From: Paraburkholderia aromaticivorans
GTDB taxonomy: Bacteria; Pseudomonadota; Gammaproteobacteria; Burkholderiales; Burkholderiaceae
Direction of reading: 5' to 3'
DNA: 64,000 bases
NCBI RefSeq assembly: GCF_012689525.1
Contig: NZ_CP051516.1
Location: 2,170,001 to 2,234,000 of the forward strand
Shown: in pieces, positions 9,543-18,956 of the stretch
Numbering within the stretch: position 1 is the first letter of the stretch
How the letters are laid out: every line of letters starts with the position of its first letter
Notes under the pieces: generated by a model
The model's input: the letters and a program-made list of their open reading frames with translations, nothing else
Database searches by the model: none
What the model was told of the DNA's origin: nothing
Made by a program: the position numbers and the translations under genes

Positions 9543-9887
9543 ATGCGGATATCGAAAGTTGCGCTGGCGTTGCTGGCCGCGTGTTTCACTCTGAATGCGA
9601 GCGCCGAGATGACGGCCGCGCAGTACAAACAATGGGCGCATGCCGATAACAACTCGATCTACGCCGCGTACATTACCGGCACGATCAACGCGTTCGGCTG
9701 GGCGAACGGCGAACTGGTGTCGAAGAAGAAGCCGCCGCTATTCTGTCCGCCGCAAAATCTCGCCATCGGCAATCAGAACGTCTATCCGCTGCTCGACACG
9801 TTCTTCACCAACCACCCGGGCCTGTCGGACGATTTTCCGATCGGCCTCGCGATTCTCCGTTCGCTTCAGGCCGCGTTTCCCTGCTGA
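9543..9887 (+). CDS. Small exported protein, Rap1a/Tai (T6SS immunity)-like
   Basis: A 114-residue protein with a clear signal peptide (MRISKVALALLAACFTLNASA, cleavage after residue 21). The mature part is mostly helical with two cysteines, one in the FCPP motif (Cys68) and one at the very C terminus (AFPC, Cys114). This layout, with the AFPC ending, resembles the Rap1a/Tai family, whose founding members neutralise type VI amidase effectors in the periplasm. No effector or T6SS gene is nearby, so an immunity role here is unproven. Confidence 0.65.
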   Translation: MRISKVALALLAACFTLNASAEMTAAQYKQWAHADNNSIYAAYITGTINAFGWANGELVSKKKPPLFCPPQNLAIGNQNVYPLLDTFFTNHPGLSDDFPIGLAILRSLQAAFPC

Positions 9888-9897
9888 GGTCGATCGC

Positions 9898-9918
9898 GAC
9901 CGCGTAACCGGCGCGGTC
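9898..9918. terminator. Inverted repeat between convergent genes
   Basis: GACCGCG and CGCGGTC form a 7-base perfect stem around a 7-base loop, lying between the convergent ends of the Rap1a-like and darcynin-like genes. It lacks a marked T-run on either side, so a terminator role is probable only from position. Confidence 0.35.
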
Positions 9919-9926
9919 CGCGCGGC

Positions 9927-10286
9927 TCAAGCCGCCGTCAGCGCGTCGCGGTCGTGGTTTTTCGCGTAGCCGTTCTCCACGCCCGGCAGAATCTCCACGA
10001 TATCGAAGTAGCGGTCCCAGAAAGGCGTCTCGCGCAAGGCTTCGACCACGAGTTCATACGCATGATGGCTCGTTGCATGCCACAGCCAGATATCGGTGAC
10101 GCGCGCCGAATAAAACTCGATGTCGTAGTAGCTCAGTCTGATCTCGTCGGCGTGATGCTTCAGGATCGGCTCGACGTGTTCGGCCAGTTGGCGGGAGCGT
10201 TCGTCGGCAGGCATGGCGAGCCATTCCGGCCGCGTTTTGACCAGCATGAAGACGGTCAGTACGGATTCTTTCGCAGATGAAGTCAT
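9927..10286 (-). CDS. Darcynin family protein
   Basis: A 119-residue protein beginning with a TVFMLVKTRPEWLAMP segment typical of the darcynin family, an uncharacterised ferredoxin-fold family. Further conserved-looking parts are YYDIEFYSARVTDIWLW and FWDRYFDIVEILPG. No signal peptide is seen; it is probably cytoplasmic. It is divergent from a TetR regulator 110 bases away, which suggests repression by that protein. No biochemical role is known to me. Confidence 0.75.
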   Translation of the reverse strand: MTSSAKESVLTVFMLVKTRPEWLAMPADERSRQLAEHVEPILKHHADEIRLSYYDIEFYSARVTDIWLWHATSHHAYELVVEALRETPFWDRYFDIVEILPGVENGYAKNHDRDALTAA

Positions 10287-10395
10287 GAGGTTCGGTTCCT
10301 GTTGAATGTTTGGGCGCTTTGAGGCCGATGCGGTTTTCGCGAAAACAGGAATAGAATACGAGCGAACACTCACATTTGAAACTCGCATTCCGGAC

Positions 10396-11037
10396 ATGGC
10401 CAAATCCGCTTCCACGCAGCGTCTGAAGCCCCGTAAAGCGCCGCTTCAACGGCGTTCGGCGCAAACTGTCGAGGCCGTCCTCGAAGCGGCGGCTCGCATT
10501 CTGGAGACACGCGGGCTCGACGGCTACACGACCAACGCGGTCGCGGAGCGGGCCGGCGTCAGCATCGGCTCGCTCTATCAATACTTTCCGAATCGCGACG
10601 CGTTGACCGTGGCGTTGATCGAGCGCGAAACCGCGCAACTGGTGGCGGACGTCGAAGCGGCGGCGTTACTGGAGAACTCGCGTGACAGCGTGCAGGCGAT
10701 GGTCCGCGCGTCCGTCGCGCATCAGATGCGCAGGCCGGTGCTGGCGCGCATCATCGATATGGAGGAGCGCCGCTTGCCGGTCGACGAGCGCAATCAGCGC
10801 ATCGCCGACACGATTCATGCGGCGCTGGTCAGCGCGCTGACGGAGAAGACGCAGGTGCCCGAACTGGACGATGTGGATCGCGTCGCGCGCGATCTGCTGG
10901 CGATCGTGCGCGGTATGGTCGATCAGGCGGGCGAGCGCGACGAGCGTGACGCCGCCGCGCTGGAAGTGCGTGTGATGCGCGCGGTGGACGGCTACGTGGC
11001 GCAGTCGAGAAAGGTGGACGGCAACGAACCGGTATAG
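10396..11037 (+). CDS. TetR-family transcriptional regulator
   Basis: A 213-residue TetR repressor. The N-terminal helix-turn-helix spans about residues 25-70 (AARILETRGLDGYTTNAVAERAGVSIGSLYQYFPNRDAL), with the typical GSLYQYFPNRDAL recognition end; a ligand-binding helical domain follows. The Lys/Arg-rich start (RLKPRKAPLQRR) is common in this subgroup. It is divergent from the darcynin gene, its most likely target. The ATG at 10396 was chosen; the frame opens at 10306 but that part overlaps the promoter region. Confidence 0.9.
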   Translation: MAKSASTQRLKPRKAPLQRRSAQTVEAVLEAAARILETRGLDGYTTNAVAERAGVSIGSLYQYFPNRDALTVALIERETAQLVADVEAAALLENSRDSVQAMVRASVAHQMRRPVLARIIDMEERRLPVDERNQRIADTIHAALVSALTEKTQVPELDDVDRVARDLLAIVRGMVDQAGERDERDAAALEVRVMRAVDGYVAQSRKVDGNEPV

Positions 11038-11051
11038 CGTGCGTGAGGCAG

Positions 11052-11073
11052 GCGGGGCCACCCAAGGCCCCGC
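11052..11073. terminator. Hairpin between convergent tetR and fabV
   Basis: GCGGGGCC (11052-11059) and GGCCCCGC (11066-11073) form a perfect 8-base stem with a 6-base loop, exactly between the convergent ends of the TetR gene and fabV. There is no strong T-run, so termination efficiency is uncertain. Confidence 0.5.
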
Positions 11074-11079
11074 GCTTCA

Positions 11080-12276
11080 TCAAACCTGCACGAGCTTCGG
11101 AATCTGCACGTCCGGATTGACGTCCGCTTCGTAATCCACGCCCGCGATCTCGAAGCCGAACAGACGCAGGAAATCCGTCTTGTAGCCGCTGAAGTCGGTG
11201 AGTTCGTAGATATTGTCGTTGGTCACCTGCGTCCACAGTTCCTGCACGCGGTTCTGCACCTCGGGATCGAGTTCCTTGTAGTCGGCGCGCAGACGGCCTT
11301 CTTCGTCGATGTGCGGCGCCGTGCCGTACAGGCTGTCCTTATACAGGCCGTAGACCTGTTCGATGCAGCCCTCGTGCGTGCCTTTCTCCTTCATGACCTT
11401 GAAGAGCAGCGACAAATACAGCGGCATCATCGGGATCGCAGAGCTGGCCTGCGTGACGACCGCCTTGAGCACCGAGACGCGCGCGTCGCCGCCCTTGGCC
11501 GCGAGCTTCTCGCGAATGCCCAGCACTTTCTGGTCGAGGTCCTTCTTGGCCGCGCCGATCGAGCCGTTCCAGTAGATGTCGTGGGTGATCTTCTCGCCGA
11601 GATAGGTGAACGCGGTGGTCTTCGCGCCGTCCGCGAGCACGCCGGCTTCGAGCAGGGCGTCGATCCACATCTGCCAGTCTTCGCCGCCCATCACCGCGAC
11701 GGTGTCGTCGATTTCTTGCTGGGTGGCGGGTTCGAGGACGGTTTCCTTGATGACTTCCTTGTCCGTGTCGATGCCGCGCAGATTCACGGCCTTGCCGACC
11801 GGCTTGAGCGTCGAGCTGAACACTTCGCCGCTCTTCGGATGCGTGCGCTTGGGCGCGGCGAGGCTGTAGACCACCAGATCGACCTGACCCAGATCGCGCT
11901 TGATGACCTCGATGGTGCTTTGCTTGACGGCGTCGGAGAAAGCGTCGCCGTTGATGCTGGTCGCGTACAGGCCTTTTTCCGTGGCGAATTTCTCGAAGGC
12001 GGCGGTGTTGTACCAGCCGGCCGTGCCCGCCTTGGTTTCGCTGCCGGCGCGCTCGAAGAACACGCCGAGCGTGGCGGCGTCCGAGCCAAACGCCGCGCTG
12101 ATGCGGGCCGCGAGCCCGTAGCCCGTGGATGCGCCGATCACGAGCACCTTCTTCGGGCCGTTGGCGATGGGACCGCGTGCCTTGACGTAGTCGATCTGTT
12201 CGCGGACGTTGGCTTCGCAGCCGGTCGGATGGGTGGTAACGCAGATAAAGCCACGCACGCGCGGTTTGATGATCAT
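11080..12276 (-). CDS. fabV: Trans-2-enoyl-CoA/ACP reductase FabV
   Basis: NADH-dependent enoyl reductase that completes each round of type II fatty-acid elongation; FabV is a triclosan-tolerant alternative to FabI. Length 398 residues is typical. The cofactor loop is [13 protein letters not shown] (about 45-57). The catalytic Y(X)8K motif falls at Tyr235-Lys244, the same numbering known for Burkholderia FabV. The start [11 protein letters not shown] at 12276 is the family N terminus. It is divergent from the penicillin-binding protein gene and convergent with tetR. Confidence 0.95.
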   Translation of the reverse strand: MIIKPRVRGFICVTTHPTGCEANVREQIDYVKARGPIANGPKKVLVIGASTGYGLAARISAAFGSDAATLGVFFERAGSETKAGTAGWYNTAAFEKFATEKGLYATSINGDAFSDAVKQSTIEVIKRDLGQVDLVVYSLAAPKRTHPKSGEVFSSTLKPVGKAVNLRGIDTDKEVIKETVLEPATQQEIDDTVAVMGGEDWQMWIDALLEAGVLADGAKTTAFTYLGEKITHDIYWNGSIGAAKKDLDQKVLGIREKLAAKGGDARVSVLKAVVTQASSAIPMMPLYLSLLFKVMKEKGTHEGCIEQVYGLYKDSLYGTAPHIDEEGRLRADYKELDPEVQNRVQELWTQVTNDNIYELTDFSGYKTDFLRLFGFEIAGVDYEADVNPDVQIPKLVQV

Positions 12277-12446
12277 GAAGCACCTCTTGTCGGAATTGGC
12301 GACATTATAGTGGGCCGCGATTGTCGCGGGCGCGCCGCGGCGGTTTGGCTGCCGACGGCGCTCTGGCCACGCGCTGCGGGCAGAAAATCGGCCGCTGCCG
12401 CGCAACTTGGTAGGATTGCGCCTTTCCCGTCCGACGACAAGCTAGT

Positions 12447-14951
12447 GTGAAGCGCCTCATCCCCTCATTTCTGGCGGCCCTCGATAAAGGGCTGACTCTC
12501 GCCAACCCGCTCGTCGCCCAGGCCCTGTGGCATTTGCGCCATCCTACGCGCCGTGGCGTGCTGAAGGCTTGCGCGGCGCTTCCGCTGCTGTTGGTGCTGT
12601 ACGTGCTGATCCTGATTCCGTTCACACCGAGCATCGGCGACATCCGCAAGGCCAAGATCGAGCAGCCGGCGCAGATCCTGTCGGCGGACGGCAAACTGCT
12701 CGCCGAATTCAAGCCGTCCAACCGCGAGTGGGTCAAGCTCAAGGACATCTCGCCGAACGTGGTGAATGCGCTGATCGCCACCGAAGACCACCGCTTCTAC
12801 CAGCATTGGGGGCTCGACTGGCGGCGCACGGCCTCGGCCGCGCTGCATACGTTTTCCGGCGACCGGCAGGGCGGTTCGACCATCACGCAGCAGCTCGCCC
12901 GCAATCTCTATCCCGACGAGATCGGCCGCGCGCCGACGCTCACGCGCAAGCTGAAGGAAGCGATCACGGCCTTCAAGATCGAAGCGCTCTATAGCAAGGA
13001 CGAGATTCTCGAGACCTACCTGAACACGGTGCCGTTTCTCTATAACGCCTACGGCATCGAGATGGCGGCGCGCACCTATTTCGACAAGTCGGCCTCCGAC
13101 CTGAACGTGCTGGAAAGCGCGACGCTCACTGGCATGCTCAAGGGCAACAGCTACTACAACCCGGTGCTGAACCCCGAGCGCGCGCTGCAGCGGCGCAATA
13201 CGGTGCTCGGCCAGATGGTCAAGTACGGAAAACTGACGCCGGCCGCCTACGCGACGCTCAGCCGCCGGTCGCTGCGGATCGATTTCGAGCGCCAGACCGA
13301 GCCGCCGGGACCCGCGCCGCATTTTGCGCAGCAATTGCGCAAGTGGCTGGCGTCGTGGGCGGATCGGAACGACTACAACATGTACGCCGACGGGCTGGTG
13401 GTGCGCACCACCATCGACTCGCGTCTGCAGACCATGGCCACTCAGGCCGTGACCTTGCAGGGCAACCAGTTGCAGGGCATCGCGAACGCGGCGTGGGGCA
13501 CCCGTGCGGGCTGCTCGAACGGTAAGGATCTGCTGCAGACCTTCCTGCGCGAAACGCCCGACTACCGCGCCGCCAAAGACACCGGCCTGACCGATGACGA
13601 CGCGCTTAAACGCGTCTTGTCCGACCGCGACCTCGTGAAGTCAGTGTGCGAGTCCAAAACGCGCGTACAGGCGGACTTTCTCGCGATGGACCCGCGCAAC
13701 GGCCAGATCCGCGCGTGGGTGGGCAGCCGCGATTTCAGCCAGGACCCGTTCGACCACGTCCAGCAGGCGCGGCGCCAGCCGGGCTCGACCTTCAAGCCCT
13801 TCGTCTACGCGGCGGCCTTCGAGTCGGGCGCCAAGCCCGCCGACACCTTCGTCGACAAGCCGGTGGAAATTCCGCTGGCAGGCGGCGAAGTCTGGCGTCC
13901 GAGCGACGAGGACGAGCCGAGCGAGCGCAAGATCAGCCTGCGCGACGGGCTCGCGTATTCGCGCAACCGGATTACCGCGCAACTGATGGAGACGGTCGGA
14001 CCGAACAAGGTCGCGAGATTGGCTCGCGCAATGGGCGTGCGCGATAGTGAACTCGACCCGGTGCCGTCGCTCGCGCTCGGCACGAGCCCCGTCACGCTGA
14101 AGGAAATGGTCTCGGCCTACGGCACGATCGCCAACCTTGGCGGCTACGTGGAACCGGTGATGGTGACGCGCATCGAGAACCGCAAAGGCGAGGTGCTGGC
14201 GGAGTTCGCGCCGGTGCCGGCCAAACAGGAACTGCCTGCCGACACCGACCGCGTGCTCATCGACGTCATGCGCGACGTGGTGAACCGTGGCACGGGTTCG
14301 AGCATTCGCAGCCGTTTCGGCGTGCGCGGCGACGTCGCGGGCAAGACGGGCACGACGCAGGGTAACGCGGATGGCTGGTTCATCCTGATCCATCCGCAAC
14401 TCGTGGCGGGCGCGTGGGTCGGCTTCAACGACAGCCGCGTGACCTTGCGCAGCGACTATTGGGGGCAGGGGGCGCACAGCGCGCTGCCGATCGTCGGCGA
14501 TTTCTTCCAGCGCGCGCAGCGTTCGAGGCTGGTCGACAGCCGCGTCAAATTCGCGACTGACCAGCAGCCGGGCTGGTTCGCCGAGCGCTCGGGCAGGTTG
14601 CGCGAGTGGTTCCAGAATCTGTTCGCGGGATCGCCGGGCAAGCCGGAGGCGCCGGTGGTGCCGCGCGGCACGACGCGTCGCGCGCCGGCTGCCGCGCCGG
14701 AACAACCGACGGTTGCGCAGTCGGCGTCGACTGCGGTGGCCGAGCCGCGAGCGTTGCCGCAGCCGCCGATGTTGCCGGCGCCAGGTTCCGCGCCGGTGGC
14801 GGCGAGCGGGGCGGTCGATGGTGAAGCGCGCGGTGGCGGCGAACCGGCACTGGCGCCGACGCCCACGCCGGACGATGTGGTGCCGCCGGATGCCGGCAGT
14901 CCGGCTAACGCGTTGCCGGAAACATCGGCAAGTGGTCGCGGGTCGCCGTGA
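12447..14951 (+). CDS. Class A penicillin-binding protein (PBP1A-like)
   Basis: Bifunctional peptidoglycan synthase of 834 residues. A membrane anchor lies at about residues 43-60. The GT51 glycosyltransferase domain has catalytic ATEDHRFYQHWG and QGGSTITQQLARNLYP. The transpeptidase domain has the active-site Ser in GSTFK (about residue 448), SRN (about 505) and KTGTT (about 632). After residue 710 or so is a low-complexity Pro/Ala tail, common in Burkholderia PBPs. The start is a GTG at 12447. It stands alone and divergent from fabV. Confidence 0.92.
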   Translation: MKRLIPSFLAALDKGLTLANPLVAQALWHLRHPTRRGVLKACAALPLLLVLYVLILIPFTPSIGDIRKAKIEQPAQILSADGKLLAEFKPSNREWVKLKDISPNVVNALIATEDHRFYQHWGLDWRRTASAALHTFSGDRQGGSTITQQLARNLYPDEIGRAPTLTRKLKEAITAFKIEALYSKDEILETYLNTVPFLYNAYGIEMAARTYFDKSASDLNVLESATLTGMLKGNSYYNPVLNPERALQRRNTVLGQMVKYGKLTPAAYATLSRRSLRIDFERQTEPPGPAPHFAQQLRKWLASWADRNDYNMYADGLVVRTTIDSRLQTMATQAVTLQGNQLQGIANAAWGTRAGCSNGKDLLQTFLRETPDYRAAKDTGLTDDDALKRVLSDRDLVKSVCESKTRVQADFLAMDPRNGQIRAWVGSRDFSQDPFDHVQQARRQPGSTFKPFVYAAAFESGAKPADTFVDKPVEIPLAGGEVWRPSDEDEPSERKISLRDGLAYSRNRITAQLMETVGPNKVARLARAMGVRDSELDPVPSLALGTSPVTLKEMVSAYGTIANLGGYVEPVMVTRIENRKGEVLAEFAPVPAKQELPADTDRVLIDVMRDVVNRGTGSSIRSRFGVRGDVAGKTGTTQGNADGWFILIHPQLVAGAWVGFNDSRVTLRSDYWGQGAHSALPIVGDFFQRAQRSRLVDSRVKFATDQQPGWFAERSGRLREWFQNLFAGSPGKPEAPVVPRGTTRRAPAAAPEQPTVAQSASTAVAEPRALPQPPMLPAPGSAPVAASGAVDGEARGGGEPALAPTPTPDDVVPPDAGSPANALPETSASGRGSP

Positions 14952-15181
14952 GCGGTGTGGTGTAGCCGCGCTGCGCGCGGTTGAGCCGGGTCGGCGTTTT
15001 CCGCAGGCGCGACTGCGCTCGTGTGGTTTCTTTCCATAAGCACGGCTCAACTCGTGCGGCGCTTTCCACACATGCGTCTGAGCCACACATTACTTTCACC
15101 GGCGCGGCTGGGCTCACGCCACGCTTTCTCATGGCCGCAGCGACCCGACGCGATTCGCTTCGGCCGCGGCAACAAACGCCG

Positions 15182-16534
15182 CTACGACCCCGCCGCCTTG
15201 GTCGCCCCCGCCACCTCCGGATCCGAAAAACCCGCCGACGCTTCGAGCGAAGCATCGTGATGCAGCAACAGCACGGCCGCGACGCCGACCAGTCCCGCGC
15301 CCGACAGGCACAGCAAACCGGCGCCGAAGCCGCCGGTGCTGTCCTTGATCCAGCCCATCGCATACGGTCCGAAGAAGCCCGCCAGATTGCCGAGCGAGTT
15401 GACCGCGGCGATGCCGCCCGCCGCCGCCGCGCCTGACAGGAACGAGGCCGGCAAGGTCCAGATCACCGGCAAACAGCCGAAGATGCCGAACCCGGCGATC
15501 GACAGCGCGATCATCTTCTGCACCGGATTGTCGAGCCCGGCGGCTGCCGCGATGCCGCCCGCCGCCACCAGCAGCGCAATCGCCACGTGCCATTTGCGTT
15601 CGAGCTTGCGGTCCGAATGGCGTCCCCAGAACACCATGCTGATCACGCCGACGATATACGGCAGCGACGTAACGAAGCCCGTCTGCAGATTGGTGAGCCC
15701 AAACGATTTGACGATCTGCGGCAGGAAGAAACTCAGCCCGTAGTTGGTTGCGTTCGCACCGAAGTAGATCAGCGCGACCGCGAGCACGCGTGGATTGAAG
15801 AGCGCCTCTTTTACGCTGAACGTATGCACCGCTTCGCGATGCGCGCGCTCCTGCTTCTGGCGCGCGACCAGCCAGCCGCGTTCGTCGGCGGCGAGCCAGG
15901 TGGCGTCGGCGGGCTTGTCGGTGAGGTAGGAGAGCACGACGAACGCGAGCACCAGCGCGGGCGCGGCTTCGATCAGATAGACCCACTGCCAGCCGGCCAG
16001 TCCGCCGAAGCCGTTCATCGACAGCAAGGCGCCGGAAATCGGGCCGCCGATCACGGTGGACAGCGGAATCGCCGCCATGAAATAGCCGACCACGCGACCG
16101 CGATACGCGGCGGGAAACCACAGCGTGAGCAGGAAGATGATGCCCGGAAAGAAACCCGCCTCGGCCACGCCGAGCAGAATGCGCAGGCCGTAAAACACGT
16201 GCGCGGGAGAGAGTCCCGTGAAGCGCGCAATATCTGGGATATACGCCATCGCGCCCGCGAGAATGCCCCACGTGAACATGATCCGCGCGATCCAGCGGCG
16301 CGCGCCGAATTTCTCCAGCAGCAGATTAGATGGGACTTCGAAGAAAAAATACGCGATGAAGAAAATCCCGGCGCCGAAACCGAAAGCACTCGCGGACAGG
16401 CCGAGCGCCTTGTTCATCTGTAGTGCAGCAAAGCCGACGTTGACGCGGTCGAGATAGGCAATGAAATAACACAGGATCAGGAACGGCACGAGCCGAACCG
16501 TTACACGTTTCATGGTGCGTGCTTCGAGTTCCAT
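15182..16534 (-). CDS. MFS transporter, anion:cation symporter type
   Basis: A 450-residue inner-membrane transporter with about 12 hydrophobic segments. The N terminus (RLVPFLILCYFIAYLDRVNVGFAAL) carries the DRVNVG motif typical of the ACS family that imports sugar acids, aromatic acids and related anions. The start at 16534 is supported by GGAGGAG just upstream. It begins only 52 bases after the end of the truncated GH15 gene on the same strand and may share its transcript. Substrate unknown. Confidence 0.9.
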   Translation of the reverse strand: MELEARTMKRVTVRLVPFLILCYFIAYLDRVNVGFAALQMNKALGLSASAFGFGAGIFFIAYFFFEVPSNLLLEKFGARRWIARIMFTWGILAGAMAYIPDIARFTGLSPAHVFYGLRILLGVAEAGFFPGIIFLLTLWFPAAYRGRVVGYFMAAIPLSTVIGGPISGALLSMNGFGGLAGWQWVYLIEAAPALVLAFVVLSYLTDKPADATWLAADERGWLVARQKQERAHREAVHTFSVKEALFNPRVLAVALIYFGANATNYGLSFFLPQIVKSFGLTNLQTGFVTSLPYIVGVISMVFWGRHSDRKLERKWHVAIALLVAAGGIAAAAGLDNPVQKMIALSIAGFGIFGCLPVIWTLPASFLSGAAAAGGIAAVNSLGNLAGFFGPYAMGWIKDSTGGFGAGLLCLSGAGLVGVAAVLLLHHDASLEASAGFSDPEVAGATKAAGS

Positions 16535-16586
16535 CGATGTCTCCTCCGGTTCAGCGTCCGGTTGGTTTAAATGATGTCGTTACAGA

Positions 16587-17945
16587 CTAGACGCAGAAAT
16601 CCGATTCCGGAAGATTTTTGCGCTGTGCGCGATCCACCGTGACCCAGCACATCAGCCGCGAATGGAGCAGGGGCCGCAGGCCGTTGCGAAACTCCCAGAT
16701 GCCGTGGTCCGGTTCGCGCCAGTGTTCGACCACATAGTCGACGGTGCGCGTGACGTCGCGCCAGCCATCATGCGAAATCGCGGCGCCGTACTTGTTGTAC
16801 AGATAGATCGCGTCGAGCAGCGCGCCGTACACGTCGAGCTGGATCTGATCGCGGGCGGCGTTGCCGACGAGCGGCATGCCCGCCACGCCGTTTTCGCTCG
16901 ATAGCGTCGCGATTTCGGTTTCTTCTGGCGGCTCCTTGCCGTCGACGGTGTACATGACGTTCAGCGAGCCGTCCGAATCGCAATGTCGGCTGCGTCCGGC
17001 GATCCATGTCATGAAATGCCGCGCTTCGCCGGTATAGCCGAGGCGCAACAGCGCGTACACGGAGAACGCGGCGTCGCGAATCCACGTGAAGCGGTAGTCC
17101 CAGCGGCGCGAACCGTCGAGCGCTTCGGCGAGCCCGAAAGTCGGCGCGGCCACGATCGCACAGTGCTCGCTGGAACTGAGCAGCTTCAAGGTCAGCGCCG
17201 AGCGCATCACGACTTCGCGGTAGCGGCCGCGATAAGTGGAGTGCGCCGACCAGCTTCGCCAGTAGCGGATCGTATCGGCCAGCGCCGCTTCGCAATCGAA
17301 CGACTTTTCGCGCAAGCCTTCGGCATCGCCGAAAACGAAGCCGGCCGTCTCGCCATGGCTCAGCTCGAATTCCGCGTGCGCGGCGCCGTGGTCGAGCGCG
17401 AGCGGCAGGGTGCTATTGAGGCGCAGTTGCATGCAGCCTTCAATGCCAGCGTTGGCGTCGGCGTGGAATTCCACGCCGCCGTCCTTATCGATGAGAGCCG
17501 TGTGTGTGCCGCGCGCATAGTCGAAGCGCGGCTCGCAACGCATCCTGAACGCCATGCGCCCATGCACGACCCGCACGACGCGGATCACGCAGTTGGGTAG
17601 CGGCGCGTCGGCATCGGCGCCGCTGCCATCCTCGGGCACCGGCATGAAATCCATCAGTTCGCACACGCCCTCGGGCGTCATGAAACGGGTCAGCAGGACA
17701 TTGGTGTCGGGCAGATACATCTGCTTGACGTTGGCGGTGTCGAACGTGGGTTCGATCGAGAAAGCGCCGCCGCGCGACGGTTCGAGCAGGCCGGCGAAAA
17801 TCGCCGGCGAGTCGATGCGCGGAAAGCACATGAAGTCGATCGAGCCGCGCAGCGAGACGAGCGCCGTGGTCTTCATGTTGCCGATCATGCCGCGCGCGTC
17901 GGTCGGCAGCGTCGGTCTCGGTGGAACAGGTCGGTGATCGGGCAT
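16587..17945 (-). CDS. Glycoside hydrolase family 15 protein, C-terminally truncated
   Basis: Glucoamylase/trehalase-type GH15 enzyme. The N terminus has the family pattern (MIGNMKTTALVSLRGSIDFMCFPRIDSPAIF), and the (alpha/alpha)6 core includes WDYRFTWIRDAAFSVYALLRLG and GIWEFR, whose Glu (about 418) matches the general acid. At 452 residues it stops after CWVTVDRAQRKNLPESDFCV, whereas family members usually run about 600 and carry the catalytic base in the missing C-terminal part. Only 52 bases remain before the MFS gene, so no hidden remainder exists. Probably inactive as a hydrolase, or a decaying gene. Confidence 0.75.
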   Translation of the reverse strand: MPDHRPVPPRPTLPTDARGMIGNMKTTALVSLRGSIDFMCFPRIDSPAIFAGLLEPSRGGAFSIEPTFDTANVKQMYLPDTNVLLTRFMTPEGVCELMDFMPVPEDGSGADADAPLPNCVIRVVRVVHGRMAFRMRCEPRFDYARGTHTALIDKDGGVEFHADANAGIEGCMQLRLNSTLPLALDHGAAHAEFELSHGETAGFVFGDAEGLREKSFDCEAALADTIRYWRSWSAHSTYRGRYREVVMRSALTLKLLSSSEHCAIVAAPTFGLAEALDGSRRWDYRFTWIRDAAFSVYALLRLGYTGEARHFMTWIAGRSRHCDSDGSLNVMYTVDGKEPPEETEIATLSSENGVAGMPLVGNAARDQIQLDVYGALLDAIYLYNKYGAAISHDGWRDVTRTVDYVVEHWREPDHGIWEFRNGLRPLLHSRLMCWVTVDRAQRKNLPESDFCV

Positions 17946-18144
17946 GTCTGCACACTCCGTGAAGCGAGCCGCGATGCGCTCACACGAAACCCGTTAGCAA
18001 CGACTGTGCCGCGCCGTTCGCGCGGGCCGCGCGGGGATTGTTCGGACGCCCGCAACAGTGTTTTCGGTTGGTGAGGCTGATCTCTTACGCGCGATTGCGG
18101 ATAATTTGGGGATTGGTTAATCCGCAAAAATGTGCAGGTGATAC

Positions 18145-18516
18145 ATGTTCAACACGGTCTCAGGCCGCATACCCGAACGGGACGAGGCATCCGGGGCGCT
18201 CGCGGCGCGAAACGCATTGTCGGGACGGGCGCGCGCCTTCATGGCAGCCGTGGCCGCGTGCGCGAGCCTCGTGGGCTGCGCCAGCTCCAGCGACGTGGTC
18301 GCCACCAGTAAAGCCAATACTTATACGGTCGCGGCAAGCGCGACAGGCGGACGCCTCGCCTGGGCCCGCGCGCATGAGCACGCCATGAGCCAGGCGCGCG
18401 ATTACTGCGAGCGTCGCGGCATGCAGACCAGCGTGACGACGGAAACCGTCAGCGGCGTGCAAGGCCTGACGGAGCATGGGTCGTCGATGAATTTCGAATG
18501 TCATCCGAAGTTCTAG
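18145..18516 (+). CDS. Small predicted lipoprotein
   Basis: A 123-residue protein with a lipobox-like LVGC near residues 43-46, after a hydrophobic stretch (AFMAAVAACASLVGC) and basic residues. The remainder (TYTVAASATGGRLAWARAHEHAMSQARDYC) ends in a Cys-containing segment typical of small Burkholderia envelope proteins. If lipidated it would sit in the inner or outer membrane facing the periplasm. The N terminus is long for a signal peptide, so the true start may be internal. Family not recognised by name. Confidence 0.6.
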   Translation: MFNTVSGRIPERDEASGALAARNALSGRARAFMAAVAACASLVGCASSSDVVATSKANTYTVAASATGGRLAWARAHEHAMSQARDYCERRGMQTSVTTETVSGVQGLTEHGSSMNFECHPKF

Positions 18517-18956
18517 GCGCGCAGTGAGGGCCACTGCGCGTCATCCATCGATCAGCGTGAAACCCCGTTCCGGGTTCTACTCGCGGCGGCGGCTCGCGCA
18601 GTCGCCGGCCGCCATCGCGGTGCAGATGAAGGTGCGGCCATCGTCGCACCAGGCGATTGTCAGCGTGCCTGAGTACACCTTCAATCCTGTCGCCCCCTGC
18701 GGTAAATTCCGGATCGTTTTTGATTTCCAAACTTTAAAACGGAAAACAGGATTCGCCGCCGCGTTATTCAGCACGCGTTGCAACGCGCAAATTAACAGTT
18801 GCGACGCGCGTGTCGCGACATTGAAACCGAAAAGCTATACACAGAGCAATCCGCCCGATTAAAATTACGCTCGATCATCCGGCCAGAAAAAATCTGGCGC
18901 ATATTCTAGTTTAAGACCACCGTGAATATCACCGTTGATGAACGCCGGCGTGCTGA
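18517..18956. other. Intergenic region with one doubtful small frame
   Basis: About 440 bases between the small lipoprotein and the amidase genes. The first part is GC-rich; from about 18710 it becomes AT-rich, as expected for promoter DNA before the amidase gene. A minus-strand frame starting at TTG 18684 and ending at 18577 could encode a 35-residue peptide with three Cys and a purine-rich site before it; I cannot support it as a gene with confidence. Confidence 0.4.

Noticed and set aside
12447..14951. Possible pilus-linked mrcA identity of the PBP gene
   Set aside because: The catalytic domains fit class A PBPs, but the context has no pil genes, so I did not assign the mrcA symbol.
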